Shown here piece after piece: positions 21,922 to 30,190 of a stretch of DNA of 64,000 nt. Position 1 is the stretch's first letter. Each line of letters starts with the position of its first letter. The notes below the pieces were generated by a model, which had not been told where the DNA came from, made no database searches, and saw only the letters and a program-made list of their open reading frames with translations. This DNA is from Halomonas sp. LBP4 (GTDB lineage: Bacteria; Pseudomonadota; Gammaproteobacteria; Pseudomonadales; Halomonadaceae): NCBI RefSeq assembly GCF_003202205.1, contig NZ_PDOG01000002.1, forward strand, positions 509,800 through 573,799. The letters run 5' to 3'. The translations under genes were made by a program, and so were the position numbers.

Positions 21922-22635
21922 TCAGAACAGCCGGGCGAGCAGGGCAGTCACCGCAGTCTCTACGCGCAAGATGCGCGGGCCCAGGTGGATGCCCTCGCAG
22001 CCGGCGGCGAGCAGTCGTTCCACTTCCCAGGGGATAAAGCCCCCTTCCGGCCCCACCAGCAGCAGAGTGGGCCCGGTGAGCCCGCGCGGACAGGCCCGGG
22101 GCATGCCGGGGTGGGCCAGCAGGCCGCGGTGCTCCTTCAGCAGCCCCGGCAGCCTGTCCTCGACGAAGGGGCGGAAGCCCTTCGCCAGTGTCACCTCCGG
22201 CATCATCGTGTCTCGCGCCTGCTCCAGGCCCAGCACCAGGTGGGCCTGGATCTTCTCCGCAGCCAGCTCCGGCGATTGCCAGTAGCTCTTTTCAACGCGG
22301 CGGCTGTGCAGCAGGGTGATATGCTTCACGCCCATTGCCGTGACGTGCTCGAGGCTGCGCGCCAGCATCCGTGGGCGCGGCAGCGCCAGCACCAGGTGCA
22401 CCGGTAGCGCCGGTGGCGGGCGCTGGTCGAGGGCATCGATGGCGAAGCGTGCCTCGTGCCCGTCGAGGGCCAGGAGTTCGCCGCGACCGATGCCGCCACC
22501 CGCGACACCCAGGGTGAGGCGGTCGCCGGGACGGGCGCGGTGCACCGCGTGCAGATGGGCCAGGCGGCGCGGGTCGCGGACCCGGGCGAGGCGTTCGCCC
22601 TCGAGGTCGGCGGGCGAGAGCAGGATCAGGTTCAT
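21922..22635 (-). CDS. rsmE: 16S rRNA m3U1498 methyltransferase RsmE
   Basis: 237-residue SPOUT-class enzyme that N3-methylates U1498 of 16S rRNA. An N-terminal PUA-like domain contains HLHAVHRARPGDRLTLG. The methyltransferase has VLALPRPRMLARSLEHVTAM with GVKHITLLHSRR, and the SAM-binding knot TLLLVGPEGGFIPWEVERLL near 180-200 plus LGPRILRVETAVTALLARLF at the end. ATG 22635 gives a typical family start (MNLILLSPADL). Divergent from phaR across 88 bases. Confidence 0.96.
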   Translation of the reverse strand: MNLILLSPADLEGERLARVRDPRRLAHLHAVHRARPGDRLTLGVAGGGIGRGELLALDGHEARFAIDALDQRPPPALPVHLVLALPRPRMLARSLEHVTAMGVKHITLLHSRRVEKSYWQSPELAAEKIQAHLVLGLEQARDTMMPEVTLAKGFRPFVEDRLPGLLKEHRGLLAHPGMPRACPRGLTGPTLLLVGPEGGFIPWEVERLLAAGCEGIHLGPRILRVETAVTALLARLF

Positions 22636-22650
22636 GGGGCCTCGTTTCCC

Positions 22651-22678
22651 TTGCATGGGCGGTGTCGCGGTGCACAAT
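22651..22678 (+). promoter_or_regulatory. Possible phaR promoter
   Basis: TTGCAT (22651-22656), a 16-base spacer and CACAAT (22673-22678), in the short divergent gap between rsmE and phaR. Confidence 0.45.
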
Positions 22679-22723
22679 ACCAGTATGGGGGCAAGACCCC
22701 ACCTCACGACAAGGAGCAGCGCC

Positions 22724-23188
22724 GTGCGCGTGATACGCAAGTATGCCAACCGCAGACTCTATGATACCGAACAGAGTCGCTACGTGACCCTCGAGGATCT
22801 GCGGGGCCTGATCCTCGACGAGGTCCCCTTCCGGGTCGAGGACGCCAAGTCCGGCGAGGACCTGACCCGGACCATCCTGCTGTCGATCATCATCGAGCAG
22901 GAGCAGGCCGATGGCGAGTCGGAAGTCTTCTCCAACGACCTGCTCGAGCAGCTGATCCGTGTCTACGCCATGTCCCAGCCACTGCCGCTGGCTCGCTACC
23001 TGGAGCAGGGCACGCGGCTGATGCTGGAACAGCAGAAGCATGTGCAGGACCAGTGGCAGCAGGCCATGCGCCACTCGCCCATGGAACTGATGCGCGAGCT
23101 GGCCGAGGAGAACATGCGGTTCTGGCAGCAGACCATCAGCCAGGCCGGCGACAAGGACGACGACAAGGACGACGACGAGCCGAAGTGA
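22724..23188 (+). CDS. phaR: Polyhydroxyalkanoate synthesis repressor PhaR
   Basis: 154-residue regulator of polyhydroxyalkanoate granule genes. The DNA-binding PHB_acc_N region covers residues 1-60 (RKYANRRLYDTEQSRYVTLE), followed by a PHB_acc domain (LLEQLIRVYAMSQPLPLARY). The tail is a run of Asp and Lys. The start is GTG 22724 with AAGGAG seven bases upstream; no ATG in frame fits. No granule genes are nearby, so it acts in trans. Its presence implies the organism makes PHA, common in Halomonas. Confidence 0.95.
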   Translation: MRVIRKYANRRLYDTEQSRYVTLEDLRGLILDEVPFRVEDAKSGEDLTRTILLSIIIEQEQADGESEVFSNDLLEQLIRVYAMSQPLPLARYLEQGTRLMLEQQKHVQDQWQQAMRHSPMELMRELAEENMRFWQQTISQAGDKDDDKDDDEPK

Positions 23189-23225
23189 CGCCGGGTGGCT
23201 CGGGAGGGCGGCGCCGGCGACTTTC

Positions 23226-23234
23226 TGACATAAT
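23226..23234 (+). promoter_or_regulatory. Extended -10 promoter of purD
   Basis: TG, one base, CATAAT (23226-23234), 35 bases before the purD start; no consensus -35. Confidence 0.4.
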
Positions 23235-23268
23235 GCCGCGACGTTTCGAGATGCCAAAGGTTGAACGG

Positions 23269-24564
23269 ATGAAGGTTCTGATCATCGGCGGCGGTGGCCG
23301 CGAACATGCCCTGGCCTGGAAGGTCGCCCAGTCGCCCCGGGTGGAAGCTGTCTTCGTTGCGCCCGGCAACGCCGGCACCGCCCGCGAGCCGGGCCTGGAG
23401 AACGTCGACATCGGTGTCGCCGACCTGGCGGGCCTGGTGACCTTCGCCCGGGAGCAGGACATCGCGCTGACCATCGTCGGCCCCGAGGCACCGCTGGTCG
23501 AGGGCGTCGTCGACCGGTTCCGCGAAGCGGGGCTGACGATCTTCGGCCCGACCCGGGCCGCCGCCCAGCTCGAGGGCTCCAAGTCCTTCACCAAGGATTT
23601 CCTGGCGCGGCACGCCATTCCCACCGCCGACTACCGGACCTTCACCGAGGTGGAGCCGGCCCTCGAGTATCTGGCCGAGAAGGGGGCGCCCATCGTCATC
23701 AAGGCCGACGGCCTTGCCGCCGGCAAGGGCGTGATCGTGGCCATGACCTCGCAGGAGGCCGAGGCGGCGATCCGCGACATGCTCGAGGCCAACGCCTTCG
23801 GTGATGCCGGCGCCCGGGTGGTGATCGAGGAGTTCCTTGCGGGCGAGGAGGCCAGCTTCATCGTCATGGTCGATGGCGAGACGGTGCTGCCCATGGCCAC
23901 CAGCCAGGATCACAAGCGGGTCGGTGAAGACGATACCGGCCCCAACACCGGCGGCATGGGGGCTTACTCGCCGGCGCCGGTGGTTACCGACGAGGTGCAT
24001 GCGCGGATCATGGAGCGGGTCATCCTGCCCACGGTGCGCGGGATGGCCGAGGAGGGCCACCCCTACACCGGTTTCCTCTATGCCGGCCTGATGATCGACC
24101 CCCAGGGCAATCCCCGGGTGATCGAGTACAACTGCCGCTTCGGCGACCCGGAGACCCAGCCGATCATGCTGCGGTTGCAGTCCGACCTGGCGGCACTCTG
24201 CCTGGCCGGTGCCCGAGGCGAGCTCGAAGGGCTCGCCTGTGACTGGGATTCGCGTGCCGCGGTGGGCGTGGTGCTGGCCGCCGGCGGCTATCCCGGCAGC
24301 TATCGCAAGGATGACGTGATCGCCGGGCTCGAGGCCGCCGAGGCTACCGGCTGCAAGGTCTTCCATGCCGGGACCCGGCAGAACGCCCAGGGCGAGGTCG
24401 TCACCGCCGGAGGCCGGGTGCTCTGTGTCACGGCCCTCGGCGAGGGGGTCTCGGCGGCGCGTGACCTGGCCTACCGGGGCGTGGAGGCGATCACCTGGGA
24501 GGGTGCCTTCTGCCGTCGCGATATCGCCTTTCGCGCCATCGCACGCGAGCGCCAGGCCGGCTGA
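23269..24564 (+). CDS. purD: Phosphoribosylamine-glycine ligase
   Basis: 431 residues (E. coli 429). ATP-grasp enzyme joining glycine to 5-phosphoribosylamine in purine synthesis. Rossmann-like N domain starts MKVLIIGGGGREHALAWKVA. ATP-grasp core has KSFTKDFLARHAIPTADY, PIVIKADGLAAGKGVIVAMT and the phosphate loop GPNTGGMGAYSPAPVVT. C domain ends with DLAYRGVEAITWEGAFCRRD. ATG 23269 matches the family start; ATG 23251 upstream in frame adds residues not in the family. purH is not in the window. Confidence 0.97.
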   Translation: MKVLIIGGGGREHALAWKVAQSPRVEAVFVAPGNAGTAREPGLENVDIGVADLAGLVTFAREQDIALTIVGPEAPLVEGVVDRFREAGLTIFGPTRAAAQLEGSKSFTKDFLARHAIPTADYRTFTEVEPALEYLAEKGAPIVIKADGLAAGKGVIVAMTSQEAEAAIRDMLEANAFGDAGARVVIEEFLAGEEASFIVMVDGETVLPMATSQDHKRVGEDDTGPNTGGMGAYSPAPVVTDEVHARIMERVILPTVRGMAEEGHPYTGFLYAGLMIDPQGNPRVIEYNCRFGDPETQPIMLRLQSDLAALCLAGARGELEGLACDWDSRAAVGVVLAAGGYPGSYRKDDVIAGLEAAEATGCKVFHAGTRQNAQGEVVTAGGRVLCVTALGEGVSAARDLAYRGVEAITWEGAFCRRDIAFRAIARERQAG

Positions 24565-24607
24565 TTGCCCGGTCCCGAACCGAACAACAAGACGAGGGAG
24601 CGAGCCG

Positions 24608-25480
24608 ATGTCCCGCGAGTATCCGATCATCGCCGTGACCGGCTCCTCCGGGGCCGGGACCACCACGGTCAAGCGCACCTTCGAGCGCATGTTCGCCCGG
24701 GAGGACGTGCACGCCGCCTTCGTCGACGGCGACGCTTTCCATCGCTACAACCGGGAGGAGCTGGCGCGCATCTTCCGTGACGAGCCCGAGCGCAAGGGCG
24801 AGCTCTCCCACTTCGCCGTGGAAGCCAACCTGCTCGATCGTCTCGAGGCGCTGTTTCAGGAGTATGGCGAGTTCGGCAGCGGCACCTTCCGCCATTATAT
24901 CCACGCCGAAGACAAGCAGATGATCGAGGCCGGCTATCGGGTGGGGACCTTCACCGAGTGGCAGTCGCTGCCCTGCGGCACCGACCTGCTGTTCTACGAG
25001 GGGCTGCACGGCGGCCTGGTCACCGCCGAGCACGACATCGCCCGTCACGTCGACCTGCTGGTGGGCGTGGCGCCGACCATGAACCTGGAGTGGATCCAGA
25101 AGATCGACCGTGACATCAAGCTGCGTGGCTACTCCCAGGAGGCGGTGATCGATACTATCCTGGGGCGCATGGACGACTATGTGCGCTACATCCAGCCGCA
25201 GTTCTCGCGCACCCATATCAATTTCCAGCGGGTGCCCACGGTGGATACCTCCAACCCCTTCGAGGTGCAGGACATCCCCTCCGATGCCGAGTCCTTCGTG
25301 GTGATCCGCTTCCGCGACCCCTCCACGGTCGATTTCCCCTACCTGCTGGCGATGGTTCAGGATGCCTTCATGAGCCGTCCGCATACCCTGGTGGTGCCGG
25401 GATCGCGGCTGTCGCTGGCCATGGAGCTGATCCTGGCGCCGCTGGTGCGCCACCTGCTGGCCCAGCGGCGCTTCCGCTGA
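24608..25480 (+). CDS. prkB: Phosphoribulokinase-family protein (PrkB-like)
   Basis: 290 residues, the length of the proteobacterial class I phosphoribulokinase family (PrkB about 289). P-loop TGSSGAGTTTVKRTFERMF near residues 11-29, HIN- and ribulose-site segments FRHYIHAEDKQMIEAGY, and FYEGLHGGLVTAEHDIARHV. Phosphoribulokinase makes ribulose 1,5-bisphosphate, but no RuBisCO gene is visible and heterotrophs with prkB lack it, so the physiological role is unclear. ATG 24608 follows GAGGGAGCGA, 43 bases after purD. The next gene is the LacI regulator, 25 bases on. Confidence 0.93.
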   Translation: MSREYPIIAVTGSSGAGTTTVKRTFERMFAREDVHAAFVDGDAFHRYNREELARIFRDEPERKGELSHFAVEANLLDRLEALFQEYGEFGSGTFRHYIHAEDKQMIEAGYRVGTFTEWQSLPCGTDLLFYEGLHGGLVTAEHDIARHVDLLVGVAPTMNLEWIQKIDRDIKLRGYSQEAVIDTILGRMDDYVRYIQPQFSRTHINFQRVPTVDTSNPFEVQDIPSDAESFVVIRFRDPSTVDFPYLLAMVQDAFMSRPHTLVVPGSRLSLAMELILAPLVRHLLAQRRFR

Positions 25481-25505
25481 ACTGGCTTGGCATCTCGGGA
25501 GAGAC

Positions 25506-26504
25506 ATGGCGAGACGTGACAAGGTGACCATTGCCGATATCGCCAGGCATGTGGGCTTGACCAACATGACGGTATCGCGTGCCTTGAACAAGCCCGACAA
25601 GGTCAAGCCTGCGACACGAGAAAGGATTCTCGCTGCGGCTCGGGAGTTGGGGTATGTCCCCAATGCCTTTGCCAGCCACCTCAGGAGTCGCGAGAATCGC
25701 TTGATCGGCCTGGTCACGGCCAGTGTCGACAACCCCTTCTATAGCGAGGTAATCAAGGCGATTTCGCGTGATGCAAAGAAGCAGAACTACACCATCATGC
25801 TCATCGATACCGATGGTGCGCCGGAACTCGAGGAAGTGGCGATCGAGACCCTCCTCAGTTACCAGGTGGCCGGTATCATCCTGTCGCCGGTCTCCGACGA
25901 TGCCGAGTATCGTCCCGCCTATCTCGATCGACTGCGCCGGGCCAGGCTGCCTGTGGTGATGCTGGACCGTACGCTGGACGTGGCTGATTTCAGTCGCGTG
26001 GTCCTGGACAACCACCGTGCTGGACGATTGCTCGGCGAGCAGCTGGTGAAGCAAGACATCCAGCAGGTGCTGGCATTGACCGGCCCGCGTGGCTCGCGGA
26101 TAACGCAACAGCGCCTGGCCGGCCTCAAGGAGGCCTATGCCGCTGCGGGCGTCCCCTTGGCGCTGGAACAGCGTCCGGGGGACTACACCCTGCAGCCAGC
26201 CTATCGTGACATGGCCGATTACCTGCGTCACGGCATGCTCCCCGAGGCCGTGTTCGGCTTCAACCAGCTGATCACCCTGGGTGCGATGCGCGCCCTGCAC
26301 GATGCCCATGTGTCCCGGGACGATGTGCTCGTGGTGGGTATCGATCGCCTTCCGTATGCCGATATTTTCGATGTGTCGGTATGGTGCGCCGTTCATGACA
26401 CCTATCAGGCGGGGCACGAAGCGATTCAATTGCTCTTCGAGAAGATCAATGACCCCGCGGCGTCAGCCCGCGAGGTCGTGATTGCCTCTTCCCTGATCCG
26501 GTAG
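25506..26504 (+). CDS. LacI-family transcriptional regulator of the pentitol locus
   Basis: 332 residues. N-terminal helix-turn-helix VTIADIARHVGLTNMTVSRA (about 7-26) with hinge-helix region near 50-60, then a periplasmic-binding-protein-like effector domain (LIGLVTASVDNPFYSEVIKA onward). Codon use is less GC-rich than in neighbouring housekeeping genes, as in the rest of the pentitol locus. It is convergent with tal, the last gene of the operon it probably controls. The two LacI-type palindromes at 33722-33735 and 34756-34769 are the likely operators. The inducer is presumably a pentitol or its ketose. Confidence 0.92.
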   Translation: MARRDKVTIADIARHVGLTNMTVSRALNKPDKVKPATRERILAAARELGYVPNAFASHLRSRENRLIGLVTASVDNPFYSEVIKAISRDAKKQNYTIMLIDTDGAPELEEVAIETLLSYQVAGIILSPVSDDAEYRPAYLDRLRRARLPVVMLDRTLDVADFSRVVLDNHRAGRLLGEQLVKQDIQQVLALTGPRGSRITQQRLAGLKEAYAAAGVPLALEQRPGDYTLQPAYRDMADYLRHGMLPEAVFGFNQLITLGAMRALHDAHVSRDDVLVVGIDRLPYADIFDVSVWCAVHDTYQAGHEAIQLLFEKINDPAASAREVVIASSLIR

Positions 26505-26670
26505 CTTCCACATCAGAGAGCGGTCGGCCCATTACATTGCGGCCCGCTGCCGCCGAGCAGCTACGGGCCGAGAGCGTTGAGGCAGCCAAGCGAGGCCTTG
26601 CGGCTGGCCACACACGCCCTTGGCAGGGGGAATCCTCCGGGGTGTCGCGGTTCGCGGGGCATGGTCGGGA

Positions 26671-27624
26671 TCAGCGCGAGGCCAGGCGCTCGGCAATCAG
26701 TGCTTCGAGCTTGTCCTGATCCTCGGCGAAGCGGCGGATGCCTTCGGCCAGCTTGTCGTTGGCCATGGCGTCCTGGTTATGGCCCCAGCGGAAGGCGGGC
26801 TCGGTGAGCGGGGTCGGCCGGGGGCCGCCGCGGCGCGTCATGAGCACCCTGGGTTTTATCTCGCCCGGCGTGGTGGCCAGCTCCTCGAGCAGCGCGGGCG
26901 AGATGGTCAGCCGCGGGCAGCCGGCCAGTGCCAGCACCTGGCCGGTGGTGCGGAAGCTGGCGCCCATCACCACGGTGTCGTAGCCACCCTGGCTGACGCG
27001 TTGGCAGACGCCGCGCACGAACTGCACGCCGGGGTCGGTGTCGGGGGTGAAGTCCTGCCCGGTCGCCTGCTTGTACCAGTCGGTGACTCGGCCGACGAAG
27101 GGCGAGACCAGGAAGACGCCGGCATCGAAGCAGGCCTGGGCCTGGGCGTCGCTGAACAACAAGGTCAGGTTGCAGTTGATGCCTTCCCTCTCCAGCACCT
27201 CGGCGGCGCGGATCCCCTCCCAGGTCGAGGCCAGCTTGATCAGTACCCGGTCCCTGGACACGCCGCGCTTGTCGTAGAGCGCGACCAGCTCGTGGGCCTT
27301 GCGGATGCTGGCCTGGGTGTCGAAGGACAGCTTGGCGGCCACCTCGGTGGACACCCGGCCGGGCACCACCTTGGCGATTTCGCTGCCCATGGCCACGGCG
27401 AGGCGGTCCACGGCATGCTCTTCCTGCCGGTCGCTGGTCTTGGCCTTGACCGCGGCGAGTTCCTGGTCGATCAACGCCCGGTAGCCCGGCAGCTCGAAGG
27501 CCTTGAGCAGGAGCGAGGGATTGGTGGTGGCGTCATGGGGCTGGTAGCGCTGGATGGCCTCCAGGTCACCGGTATCGGCGACCATCAGGGAGTGTTGTCT
27601 GAGCGCGTCGAGTTGATGGGTCAT
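26671..27624 (-). CDS. tal: Transaldolase
   Basis: 317 residues (E. coli TalB 317). Transfers a dihydroxyacetone unit between sugar phosphates in the non-oxidative pentose phosphate pathway through a Schiff base on Lys 130 (RVLIKLASTWEGIRAAE). Asp 17 (VADTGD) and the ATTNPSLLLKA signature near 32-42 are present. It is the last gene of the pentitol operon and its ATG overlaps the stop of the 40-codon kinase remnant (ATGA). Here it would drain pentulose phosphates into central metabolism. Confidence 0.97.
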   Translation of the reverse strand: MTHQLDALRQHSLMVADTGDLEAIQRYQPHDATTNPSLLLKAFELPGYRALIDQELAAVKAKTSDRQEEHAVDRLAVAMGSEIAKVVPGRVSTEVAAKLSFDTQASIRKAHELVALYDKRGVSRDRVLIKLASTWEGIRAAEVLEREGINCNLTLLFSDAQAQACFDAGVFLVSPFVGRVTDWYKQATGQDFTPDTDPGVQFVRGVCQRVSQGGYDTVVMGASFRTTGQVLALAGCPRLTISPALLEELATTPGEIKPRVLMTRRGGPRPTPLTEPAFRWGHNQDAMANDKLAEGIRRFAEDQDKLEALIAERLASR

Positions 27625-27743
27625 GGAGTGGCTCCCTCAGGTGAGTGATCGGTCTGGTCAGGCGTAGTGATCGGCCAGGGCCTGGCGATATCGACCACCA
27701 GCACCTTGGTACTCTGGGTGCCACAGTCCACACCGATATACAT
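27621..27743 (-). pseudogene. Remnant N-terminus of a second FGGY sugar kinase
   Basis: A 40-codon frame from ATG 27743 to TGA 27621. Its first 19 residues (MYIGVDCGTQSTKVLVVDI) are the phosphate-binding start of a xylulokinase-type FGGY kinase; residues 20-40 have no family resemblance. AAGGAG stands seven bases before the ATG, and the stop overlaps tal by ATGA. A deletion seems to have removed about 460 codons. It is not a copy of the intact kinase upstream, whose matching residues differ (METVIGIDIGTQSTKAVVID). It may still be translated and couple translation to tal. Confidence 0.85.
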
Positions 27744-27768
27744 GTCAGGCTCCTTGCAGCATGCGGGA

Positions 27769-28500
27769 CTAGTGGGACGTGAAGCCTCCGTCGATCGGCA
27801 GGCAGGCGCCGCTGATCATCGACGCGGCCGGGCTCAGCAGGAAGGCCACCGGCAGGGCGACTTCCCGGGGGGTGGCGAAGCGTCCCAGGGGAATGGCGGC
27901 CAGCATGGGGTCGCGCTTGGCGGGATCCGCCCAGGCGCGTTCGGCCATGGGGGTCAGGGTCACCGTCGGATTGACGCTGTTGACGCGTATGCCCTTGGGC
28001 CCCAGCTCGAGGCACAGCACGCGGGTCATGGCATCCATGGCCGCCTTGGACGCGCAGTAGCCGAGATGGCCTGGCAGGGCGGCCATGGCCGCCTGGCTGG
28101 AGACGTTGACCATGCTGCCCTGGCGGCCGTGCGCGATCATGTGGCGTGCCGTTTCCCGCGCCACCACGGCACTGGCGGTGACGTTGGTGGACATGATCCG
28201 CTCGAGGTCCTGTGCCTTGACGTCCAGGACGTCGTCGAGGATCGAGATGCCGGCACAGTTGACCAGGCCATCGAGGACGGGCATCTCGATGAAGGCCTCG
28301 GTGACCGCGGCCTCATCGGTGATGTCGACGGTCAGGGTGCGTGCCCCCAGCTCTTGCTCGAGTTCGCTGAGCTTGTCCCGGTTGCGACCGAACAGCACCA
28401 GTTCGGCACCGAGCTCGGCAAGGGACCGGGCGATGTCGAGACCGATGCCGCTGGTCGCACCCGTGACGAGGATGCGTTGATTCTGGAGTTCGAAATTCAT
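27769..28500 (-). CDS. SDR-family oxidoreductase, L-xylulose reductase-like
   Basis: 243 residues, classical short-chain dehydrogenase. TGATSGIG at 13-20 binds NAD(P), NCAG follows near 81, catalytic Ser 134/135 and Y148-CAS-K152 are intact. The C-terminal half (LELGPKGIRVNSVNPTVTLT, then MLAAIPLGRFATP) closely resembles dicarbonyl/L-xylulose reductases, which interconvert xylitol and L-xylulose. Overlaps the kinase start by four bases upstream of it in the operon. With the ribitol-dehydrogenase-like gene at the other end, the locus carries two polyol/ketose oxidoreductases. Substrate is inferred. Confidence 0.87.
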   Translation of the reverse strand: MNFELQNQRILVTGATSGIGLDIARSLAELGAELVLFGRNRDKLSELEQELGARTLTVDITDEAAVTEAFIEMPVLDGLVNCAGISILDDVLDVKAQDLERIMSTNVTASAVVARETARHMIAHGRQGSMVNVSSQAAMAALPGHLGYCASKAAMDAMTRVLCLELGPKGIRVNSVNPTVTLTPMAERAWADPAKRDPMLAAIPLGRFATPREVALPVAFLLSPAASMISGACLPIDGGFTSH

Positions 28501-30050
28501 GATGTGGTTTCACTCGCTCGGGTGTTGTTGATGCTGAGCCGGTGCATGATCGGCTTGAGCGTCGGATAGAGCCGGCAATACAGGGCGAAGAGGTCGTCGT
28601 AGCGACGCGCTGCCGCTTCGGAAGGTTCGGCACGCTCGATCAGGGTGCCATGCCGCAGCGGTTGGTCGAGGTCGATCAGGCCGGTGGCCTGCCCGGCCAG
28701 CAGGGCGGCTCCCAGGGCCGCCTCCACGTTCTCGCGGTAGGTGTAGACCGGCATGCGGGTCACGTCGGCGATGATCTGCATCCACAGGTCCGACCGGGTG
28801 GCCCCGCCGACCACGATCAGATGGGAATCGAGGGGCACCCCCTGACGTTTGCCCGCCTCCATGTTGTGCCGCAGGGCGAAGGTCACGCCTTCCAGCACCG
28901 CGCGATACAGGTGATGGCGGCGGTGATAGAGACTGAGACCGATGAAGCCCGCACTGGCCTGGGCATCCCATACCGGGCTGCGTTCCCCCATCAGGTAGGG
29001 CAGGAAGAGCAGGCCATCGGCGCCCGGGGGGAGCTCTCGGGCGGGCGGCTCGAGCTGGTCGTAGGCGCTGCCATGCTCCCCGGCGGCGACCCGGTCCTCG
29101 CCGCAGAGGGTGTCGACGAACCAGCTGACCGAGGCGCCGGCGGTCAGGGCGCCGCCGAAGGTATAGAGGTCGCGGCCGCTGTTCAGCACATGCGGCATGC
29201 TGATCAGCCCCTGACCGGGCTCGACGCTTTGGTTGATCACCCCCCAGCACATGCTGGTGCCGATCATGGCGACGTGATTGCCGGGGCGGGTCGCCCCCGC
29301 CGCCAGCGTGGCCATTGCCGCATCGACGCCGCCGGCGACCACGGGGATATTGGCGCACAGGCCCAGCGAATCGGCCAGCGCCGGCAGCAGGCCGCCGACG
29401 GTCGCGCCCGACTCCACCAGTCGGGTCGGGAGCTTGTCCCGATCGAGGTCCAGGGCGTCGAGCATCTCCGTCGACCAGGCGCGTGCCGTCAGGTCGTAGA
29501 TGCCGCCGATGTTGCCGGCCGAACTGTGGTCGATGGCGATCTCGCCGCTCAGGCGATAGTTGATATAGCTGTTGGGCGGCAGCAGGTAGCGGGTCCGTTC
29601 CCAGACATCGGGACGCTCGGCCTTGAGCCACATCATCTTGGTGAAGCCGTAGTAGCTGTCCACGCCATTGCCGGTGACGGCCTCCAGGCGGGCCATGTCG
29701 ACATGCTCCTTCACCCACTGGACCTGGGCCTCGGCCCGGCGGTCCATCCAGATCAGGCAGGGGTGCAGGGGGCGGATCTCGGCGTCGACCGGGATCCCCG
29801 ATCCCCCGTAGAGGCTGCTCACGCAAACCCCCTTGACGCCCCTGGGGTCAATCCCGGGGGCGTCAAGGCAGGTCCGGAGGCAGCGGAGCACGGCCTCCCA
29901 CCACACGTCCGGCCACTGCTCGGCCCAGAGTGGGCGAGGGGTGTCGACGCGGTAGCCTTGGCTATGCTCGGCCAGGATCCGGCCATGGTGATCGATCACC
30001 ACTGCCTTGGTGCTCTGGGTGCCGATATCGATACCGATGACGGTCTCCAT
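28497..30050 (-). CDS. FGGY-family carbohydrate kinase (pentulose kinase)
   Basis: 517 residues. N-terminal phosphate loop GIDIGTQSTKAVVIDHHGR near 5-23, substrate-binding IWMDRRAEAQ near 125, the catalytic Asp in VAGGVDAAMATLAAGA near 240, and the C-terminal actin-fold motif LIVVGGATRSDLWMQIIADV. It phosphorylates a ketopentose, most likely D-ribulose or a xylulose given the flanking dehydrogenases, but the exact sugar cannot be read from sequence. Start ATG 30050 has GAGGAG. ATGA overlap with the SDR gene. Confidence 0.93.
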   Translation of the reverse strand: METVIGIDIGTQSTKAVVIDHHGRILAEHSQGYRVDTPRPLWAEQWPDVWWEAVLRCLRTCLDAPGIDPRGVKGVCVSSLYGGSGIPVDAEIRPLHPCLIWMDRRAEAQVQWVKEHVDMARLEAVTGNGVDSYYGFTKMMWLKAERPDVWERTRYLLPPNSYINYRLSGEIAIDHSSAGNIGGIYDLTARAWSTEMLDALDLDRDKLPTRLVESGATVGGLLPALADSLGLCANIPVVAGGVDAAMATLAAGATRPGNHVAMIGTSMCWGVINQSVEPGQGLISMPHVLNSGRDLYTFGGALTAGASVSWFVDTLCGEDRVAAGEHGSAYDQLEPPARELPPGADGLLFLPYLMGERSPVWDAQASAGFIGLSLYHRRHHLYRAVLEGVTFALRHNMEAGKRQGVPLDSHLIVVGGATRSDLWMQIIADVTRMPVYTYRENVEAALGAALLAGQATGLIDLDQPLRHGTLIERAEPSEAAARRYDDLFALYCRLYPTLKPIMHRLSINNTRASETTS

Positions 30051-30060
30051 GTAGTTCTCC

Positions 30061-30183
30061 TCACTCGCGGCTGCGGGTCACCTTGAGTTCCTGGGACACT
30101 CCGGCCGGGACGCCGGCGGCCACCGGGGCCTTGACCCGGGGCTCGTCGCCTTCTCGGAACACCTGGGCTGATGTCGATGGCAC
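30061..30183 (-). pseudogene. Possible C-terminal remnant of a lost operon gene
   Basis: A 40-codon frame starting at GTG 30183 and ending in TGA immediately before the kinase ribosome binding site. Third codon positions are GC-rich and the residues (GDEPRVKAPVAAGVPAGVSQ) look like coding sequence, not random DNA. It has no start of its own with a clear ribosome binding site and lies eight bases after the permease stop. It could be the tail of a deleted gene, or spurious. I do not recognise it. Confidence 0.35.
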
Positions 30184-30190
30184 CAGGGGC

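Noticed and set aside
24608..25480. Phosphoribulokinase as evidence of a Calvin cycle
   Set aside because: No RuBisCO or other Calvin cycle gene is present, and prkB is common in heterotrophic gammaproteobacteria.
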